Assembly (NCBI GenBank): GCA_030840885.1
Contig: JAVEDQ010000535.1
Coordinates: 1 to 8,626 of the forward strand
Source: Frankiaceae bacterium
GTDB lineage: Bacteria > Actinomycetota > Actinomycetes > Frankiales > Frankiaceae
Direction of reading: 5' to 3'
DNA: 8,626 nt
Positions 5,175 through 8,626 of this stretch are shown piece by piece. The number at the start of each line of letters is the position of its first letter. Positions within the stretch are counted from its first letter, which is position 1. The translations under genes and the position numbers were made by a program. The notes beneath the pieces are model-generated. The model worked only from the letters and a program-made list of their open reading frames with translations. It had not been told where the DNA came from and made no database searches.

Positions 5175-6434
5175 TCAGACCCGCGCGCCGACGTCGGACT
5201 TCTCGGCCTGCCCCTGCTCGTCCTCGGACGAGACGGGCGTGCCGTCGGCGATGCCGTGGGTGCCGGGCATGCACTCGGGCCAGACCGGCTCGCGACCAGA
5301 GGCCTCCTTCACCAACTGGCGAGCGATGACCAGGCGCTGGATCTCGCTGGCGCCCTCGTAGATCTGCAGGACCTTCGCGTCGCGCATCATCCGCTCGGCC
5401 GGGAAGTCCTTGAGGTAGCCGTTGCCGCCGAGGACCTGGACGGCCTCCTCGGTGACCCGCATGGAGGTGTCGCCGGCGATGAGCTTGGCCATCGACGCGA
5501 GCTTGGTGGCGCCGGGGTCGCCGGCATCGACCGCGGCCGCGGCCTGCAGCGTGAGGGCGCGGGCGGCCGCGGTGGACGCCTCGAGACCGGCCAGCTTGAA
5601 CTGGATCCCCTGGTGCTCGAGCAGCGGCTTGCCGAAGGTGTGGCGGCGCATCGCGTAGTCGACGGCGAGGTCGATCGCCCCCTGCGCCACTCCGACGGCT
5701 TGAGCGGCGACGACGGGGCGGGAGCGGTCGAAGGTCTGCATCGCGATGCGGAACCCGTCGCCCTCCTTGCCGAGGAGGTTCGCGTGCGGGACCTCGACGT
5801 CGTCGAACTTCGGCGCTCCGAGGTGCCACCCGGGCATGCCCATCGTCCGCAGCGTCTCCGCCGAGATGCCGGGGGAGTCACCGTCGACGAGGAAGGCGCT
5901 CACCCCGCGGGCGCCCGCACCGCCGGTCCGGGCGAAGACGACGTAGGTCCTCGCCAGCCCGGCGTTGCCGATGAACTTCTTCCGCCCGTTGAGCACCCAG
6001 GTGTCGCCGTGCCGCTCCGCGCGGGTCTGCAGCGCCGCCGGGTCGGAGCCGACGTCGGGTTCGGTGAGGGCATAGGAACCGAGCCGTTCGCCGGAGACCA
6101 GCGACGGCAGCCACTGCTTCTTCTGCTCCTCGGTGCCGGCCACCATGATCGGGATGGCGACGAGGCTGACATAGGCGCTCATCAACGAGACGGTCCCGGA
6201 GAAGCGGGCGAGCTCCTCGGTGACCAGGCACGCCTCCAGCTCACCGTGCCCGTGGCCGCCGTAGGCGGTGGGGATCTCCTGGCCGATCAGCTTCTCGTCC
6301 GCGAGGACCGCGAACAGATCAGCCGGGTAGTCGCAGCAGTCGGGTACCTCCAGTACGCGCTCGCGAACCTTGGCCATCGCGACGTCGCGCACCCGGTCCT
6401 GGAGCTCGACCTGCGCCTCGTTGAGCTGCCACAT
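5175..6434 (-). CDS. Acyl-CoA dehydrogenase
   Basis: The 419-residue flavoenzyme is predicted to oxidise an acyl-CoA to the trans-2-enoyl-CoA, passing electrons to electron-transfer flavoprotein. Helical N-terminal domain: residues 1 to about 115. Middle strand domain: YALTEPDVGSD (121-131) contacts flavin and substrate. C-terminal helical domain: RHTFGKPL (264-271) and VLGGNGY (334-340) bind FAD, and YEGASEIQR (359-367) supplies the catalytic base Glu360, at the position used by short- and medium-chain members. Beyond IARQL the chain runs on about 45 residues (PVWPECMPGTHG and an acidic tail), longer than most of the family. ATG 6434 is chosen for its strong GAGGAA ribosome site; GTG 6464 would add ten residues covering that site. 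Chain length or branched-chain specificity cannot be assigned. It lies 60 bp downstream of the hydrolase gene, probably in the phaC operon. Confidence 0.9.
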   Translation of the reverse strand: MWQLNEAQVELQDRVRDVAMAKVRERVLEVPDCCDYPADLFAVLADEKLIGQEIPTAYGGHGHGELEACLVTEELARFSGTVSLMSAYVSLVAIPIMVAGTEEQKKQWLPSLVSGERLGSYALTEPDVGSDPAALQTRAERHGDTWVLNGRKKFIGNAGLARTYVVFARTGGAGARGVSAFLVDGDSPGISAETLRTMGMPGWHLGAPKFDDVEVPHANLLGKEGDGFRIAMQTFDRSRPVVAAQAVGVAQGAIDLAVDYAMRRHTFGKPLLEHQGIQFKLAGLEASTAAARALTLQAAAAVDAGDPGATKLASMAKLIAGDTSMRVTEEAVQVLGGNGYLKDFPAERMMRDAKVLQIYEGASEIQRLVIARQLVKEASGREPVWPECMPGTHGIADGTPVSSEDEQGQAEKSDVGARV

Positions 6435-6494
6435 GGGCTTCCTCTTCTCCTCTGGTGTTCTCACCCTGGCCGGAGGGCCGGGCGCCCTTCCGAC

Positions 6495-7412
6495 CTACCG
6501 CCGGCCGCCGCGCATCGTCGCGTCGGCGAGGCTGCGGGCCGTGCGCCAGACGCCGACCTGCAACCCGAAGGCGCGGGTCAGCGGCTCGGTCGTGGTCCGC
6601 CGTGCCGGGCCCGCCACGGGCCGGCGCCGTTCCAGGAACTCGAGGACGGCGGCGGCCGATTCCTCCGGCTTCTCCAGCAGATAGGCGTGGCCGGTGCCCT
6701 CGATGACGGCGAGTTCGGCGTCGGGGATGCGCGCGGCCAACATCTCGGCGTTGCGGAGCGGAGTCATCCGGTCCGCTCCGCCGTGGATCACGAGGGTGGG
6801 GGAGCGGATGAGGCGGAGCCGGGAGACGGTGTCGTGGTAGACGCTGGCGAGCAGGTGCGCGGCGACACCACTGGCGGGCGCCCGGTGTCGCTGCAGGTTC
6901 TCGGTCAGCTCGCGCGCCCGGTCCGGTTGCTCGCGCGCGAACTGCTCGCTGAACAAGGCGCCCGAGAGCCCGAAGCGGCCCGAGCCGGAGCGCAAGCCGC
7001 GGCCCAGCGTCACCAGGTCGCCCACCGAGGGCAGGGTCGCCCGCGGCCCGCCGGGGCTGGTGCCGCCGAGGATCAGGCCGCGCACCCGGTCGGGGAAGCG
7101 GATGGCCATCTCCTGGGCGACCATGCCGCCGTAGGACATGCCGTACACGTGGGCCGACTCGATGCCGAGGGCGTCGAGGACCCCGACGGCGTCGCCGGCG
7201 AGGCTCGGGATGGAGATGACGCGCCGCGAGGGGCCGGAGCGCCCCGAGGCGCGGTTGTCGAAGCTGATGCAGTCGTAGTGCTCGTCGTAGAGGTGCTGCA
7301 CCGGCTCCCAGGCCCGCGAGCTGATGGCGAAGCCGGGAAGCCAGAGGAGCGGTTCGCCGGCTCCCGTCCTCGTGTAGTACAGACCGGTCCCGTTGACGCG
7401 CAGGTGGGGCAC
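6495..7412 (-). CDS. Alpha/beta hydrolase next to phaC, candidate intracellular PHA depolymerase
   Basis: The 305-residue protein is a canonical alpha/beta hydrolase: strand LLWLPGFAISSRAWEP (22-37) with the HG-like oxyanion turn, FDNRASGRS (51-59), nucleophile elbow GMSYGG with Ser93, acid Asp214 in HGGADRMTP, and His242 in GTGHAYLLEKPEE. There is no signal peptide. A basic C-terminal tail of about 40 residues follows the last predicted helix. It starts 6 bp after the phaC stop, so the two are co-transcribed. In pseudomonads an intracellular depolymerase (PhaZ, also an alpha/beta hydrolase of similar size and triad spacing) sits directly after a phaC gene, so a polymer-degrading or hydroxyacyl-ester role is reasonable. 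The fold is generic, however; an unrelated esterase, lactonase or haloperoxidase-like function remains possible. GTG 7412 has only a weak ribosome site, consistent with coupling. Confidence 0.85.
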   Translation of the reverse strand: MPHLRVNGTGLYYTRTGAGEPLLWLPGFAISSRAWEPVQHLYDEHYDCISFDNRASGRSGPSRRVISIPSLAGDAVGVLDALGIESAHVYGMSYGGMVAQEMAIRFPDRVRGLILGGTSPGGPRATLPSVGDLVTLGRGLRSGSGRFGLSGALFSEQFAREQPDRARELTENLQRHRAPASGVAAHLLASVYHDTVSRLRLIRSPTLVIHGGADRMTPLRNAEMLAARIPDAELAVIEGTGHAYLLEKPEESAAAVLEFLERRRPVAGPARRTTTEPLTRAFGLQVGVWRTARSLADATMRGGRR

Positions 7413-7418
7413 CGCTGG

Positions 7419-8626
7419 TCAGCTCTCGTGGACGTAGGTCCCGGGGGCACGTATCACCGCTTCGTAGCCCGCGCCGCCGAACTCGCTCGGGGCGTCGACC
7501 TCGCCGCCGGAGCGCTCCGCGAGCCAGGCGACGTAGTCCGACCACCACGAGCCCTTCTGGGTGGAAGCACCGGCCAGCCACTCGTCGGGGTCGTCGGGTA
7601 GGGCGTCGTTGACCTGCCACGTCGACTTCGGGTTGCCGGGCGGGTTCACGAGCGCCGCGATGTGTCCGCTCGTCGACAGCACGAAGCGGGGCCGCGACCC
7701 GACGAGCTTGATCGTCTTGTAGTTGTTGTGCCACGGCGTGATGTGGTCGGCGATGCCGGCCACGAGGTACGTGTCCACCGTGATCTTCGACAGGTCGATC
7801 GGGGTGCCGAGCACCGTCATCGAGCCCGGATCGGCCAGCTTGTTGTGTACTGCCATCCGCAGGAAGTCACGGTGCAGCCCGGCCGCCATCCGCGTGACGT
7901 CGTTGTTCCAGAACAGGACGTCGAAGGCGGGCGGGGGCTTGCCGAGCAGATAGTTGTTGACCCAGTAGTTCCAGATCAGGTCGTTGGGCCGCAGCCACGC
8001 GAACACACCGGCGAGGGCCTTGCCGTCGAGGTAGCCCTTCCGCTGCGACTCGTCGATGGAGGCCTGGGCGGCATCCTCGTCGACGAAGGAACCGATCAGG
8101 CCGGCCCGGGACTGGTCGAGAACGGTGACGCCCAGCGTCAGCGAGGCGATGCGGTCGAGCTCGCCCTTGGCTGCGAGGTGCGCGACGGTGACGCTTGCGG
8201 TGATGCCGCCCGCGCACAGCCCGAGCAGGTGGACGCCCGCGGCGTCCCCGCCCCGATCGGGACCATGGATGGCCTCGACGGCGGCGAGGGCGTCGAGCAC
8301 CGCCTGGACGTAGGTGTCCAGCGACCAGTCGCGGTGCTCCTCCGTCGGGTTCCGCCAGCTGATCATGAAGACCGCCTGGCCGGAGTCGAGGAAGAACTGC
8401 GCCATGCTGCGGTCGGTCGCCAGGTCGGCGATGTAGAACTTGTTGATCATCGGCGGGACCATGAGCAGCGGCCGGGCGTGCACCGTCTCGGTGCGCGCCC
8501 GGTACTGGATCAGCTCCATGACGGGGGTGCGCAGCACGACGGCACCCTCGGTGATCGCGATGTTCTCGCCCACGGTGAAGGGCGTGCTGTCCACCATCTG
8601 GGGGATGTGCGGCCGGCGGGAGATGT
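7419..8626 (-). CDS. phaC: Polyhydroxyalkanoate synthase PhaC, C-terminal about 400 residues
   Basis: The frame is open through the right edge; 401 residues are visible plus an incomplete codon, so roughly the first 150-180 are missing compared with usual class I/II synthases. The enzyme polymerises (R)-3-hydroxyacyl-CoA into storage polyester at the granule surface. Counting from the internal Met at 8597: TPFTVGENIAIT (5-16), PLLMVPPMINKFYIADL (43-59), the modified lipase box GLCAGG with catalytic Cys128, YWVNNYLLG (211-219), FWNNDVTRM (229-237), Asp284 in GIADHITPWH and His312 in SGHIAALVNPP. All three catalytic residues are therefore present. Met 8597 is not the start, since nine in-frame codons upstream still read as PhaC-like sequence (SRRPHIPQ). 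Single-subunit class I or II is favoured over class III/IV by the surrounding motifs, but substrate chain length cannot be told. It heads, or is upstream in, the operon with the hydrolase and acyl-CoA dehydrogenase. Confidence 0.93.
   Translation of the reverse strand, partial: ISRRPHIPQMVDSTPFTVGENIAITEGAVVLRTPVMELIQYRARTETVHARPLLMVPPMINKFYIADLATDRSMAQFFLDSGQAVFMISWRNPTEEHRDWSLDTYVQAVLDALAAVEAIHGPDRGGDAAGVHLLGLCAGGITASVTVAHLAAKGELDRIASLTLGVTVLDQSRAGLIGSFVDEDAAQASIDESQRKGYLDGKALAGVFAWLRPNDLIWNYWVNNYLLGKPPPAFDVLFWNNDVTRMAAGLHRDFLRMAVHNKLADPGSMTVLGTPIDLSKITVDTYLVAGIADHITPWHNNYKTIKLVGSRPRFVLSTSGHIAALVNPPGNPKSTWQVNDALPDDPDEWLAGASTQKGSWWSDYVAWLAERSGGEVDAPSEFGGAGYEAVIRAPGTYVHES

Noticed and set aside
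5256..7601. Very long plus-strand open frame (781 codons) antisense to the phaC operon
   Set aside because: It lies opposite three well-supported genes. Its translation is rich in Gly, Ala, Asp and Val with no recognisable domain. Long antisense frames are expected in GC-rich coding DNA because stop codons are rare.
7419..8597. phaC starting at the Met codon at 8597
   Set aside because: The frame remains open to the window edge with PhaC-like residues before this Met, and the visible part lacks the N-terminal domain. The real start is outside.

Overview
This window is very GC-rich DNA with GTG starts, tight gene packing, 4-nt start/stop overlaps and signs of leaderless transcription. That points to a high-GC Gram-positive bacterium (Actinomycetota); the genus cannot be named from the sequence alone. 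There are no tRNA, rRNA, CRISPR or insertion-sequence signals, so this looks like ordinary chromosome with one small toxin-antitoxin module.

Left part (1-3196). A partial lipoprotein gene runs off the left edge on the minus strand. It diverges from a plus-strand hotdog-fold (4HBT) thioesterase gene. The 131-bp gap between them carries a perfect 14-bp palindrome at its exact middle and a hairpin that ends one base before the thioesterase start codon. The thioesterase converges, with only 3 bp between stops, on a minus-strand pair: a Uup-like ABC-F ATPase followed 4 bp later by a UbiX-type flavin prenyltransferase.

Middle part (3197-5174). A 60-bp divergent gap separates the ABC-F gene from a plus-strand MutT-like Nudix hydrolase gene. 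The Nudix gene overlaps by 4 nt with a lipase-like alpha/beta hydrolase gene. That hydrolase converges on a RelE-type toxin gene, with both stop codons lying symmetrically in one inverted repeat. The toxin gene overlaps its Phd/YefM-type antitoxin gene by 4 nt. In front of the antitoxin are two TTGTAC elements 21 bp apart that coincide with a plausible -35 and -10, placed so that the transcript would begin at the A of the ATG.

Right part (5175-8626). Three minus-strand genes read in the order polyhydroxyalkanoate synthase (phaC, N-terminus beyond the right edge), an alpha/beta hydrolase, and an acyl-CoA dehydrogenase. Their spacing (6 bp and 60 bp) suggests one operon. It links polymerisation of 3-hydroxyacyl-CoA to a hydrolase that could be a polymer depolymerase and to a beta-oxidation enzyme; the depolymerase role is inferred from context and triad spacing only.

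Nothing here is clearly a new large system. The most useful leads are the regulatory structures: the antitoxin operator/leaderless promoter, the palindrome at 228-241 and the start-site hairpin at 277-300. The uncharacterised hydrolase next to phaC is the best protein lead.
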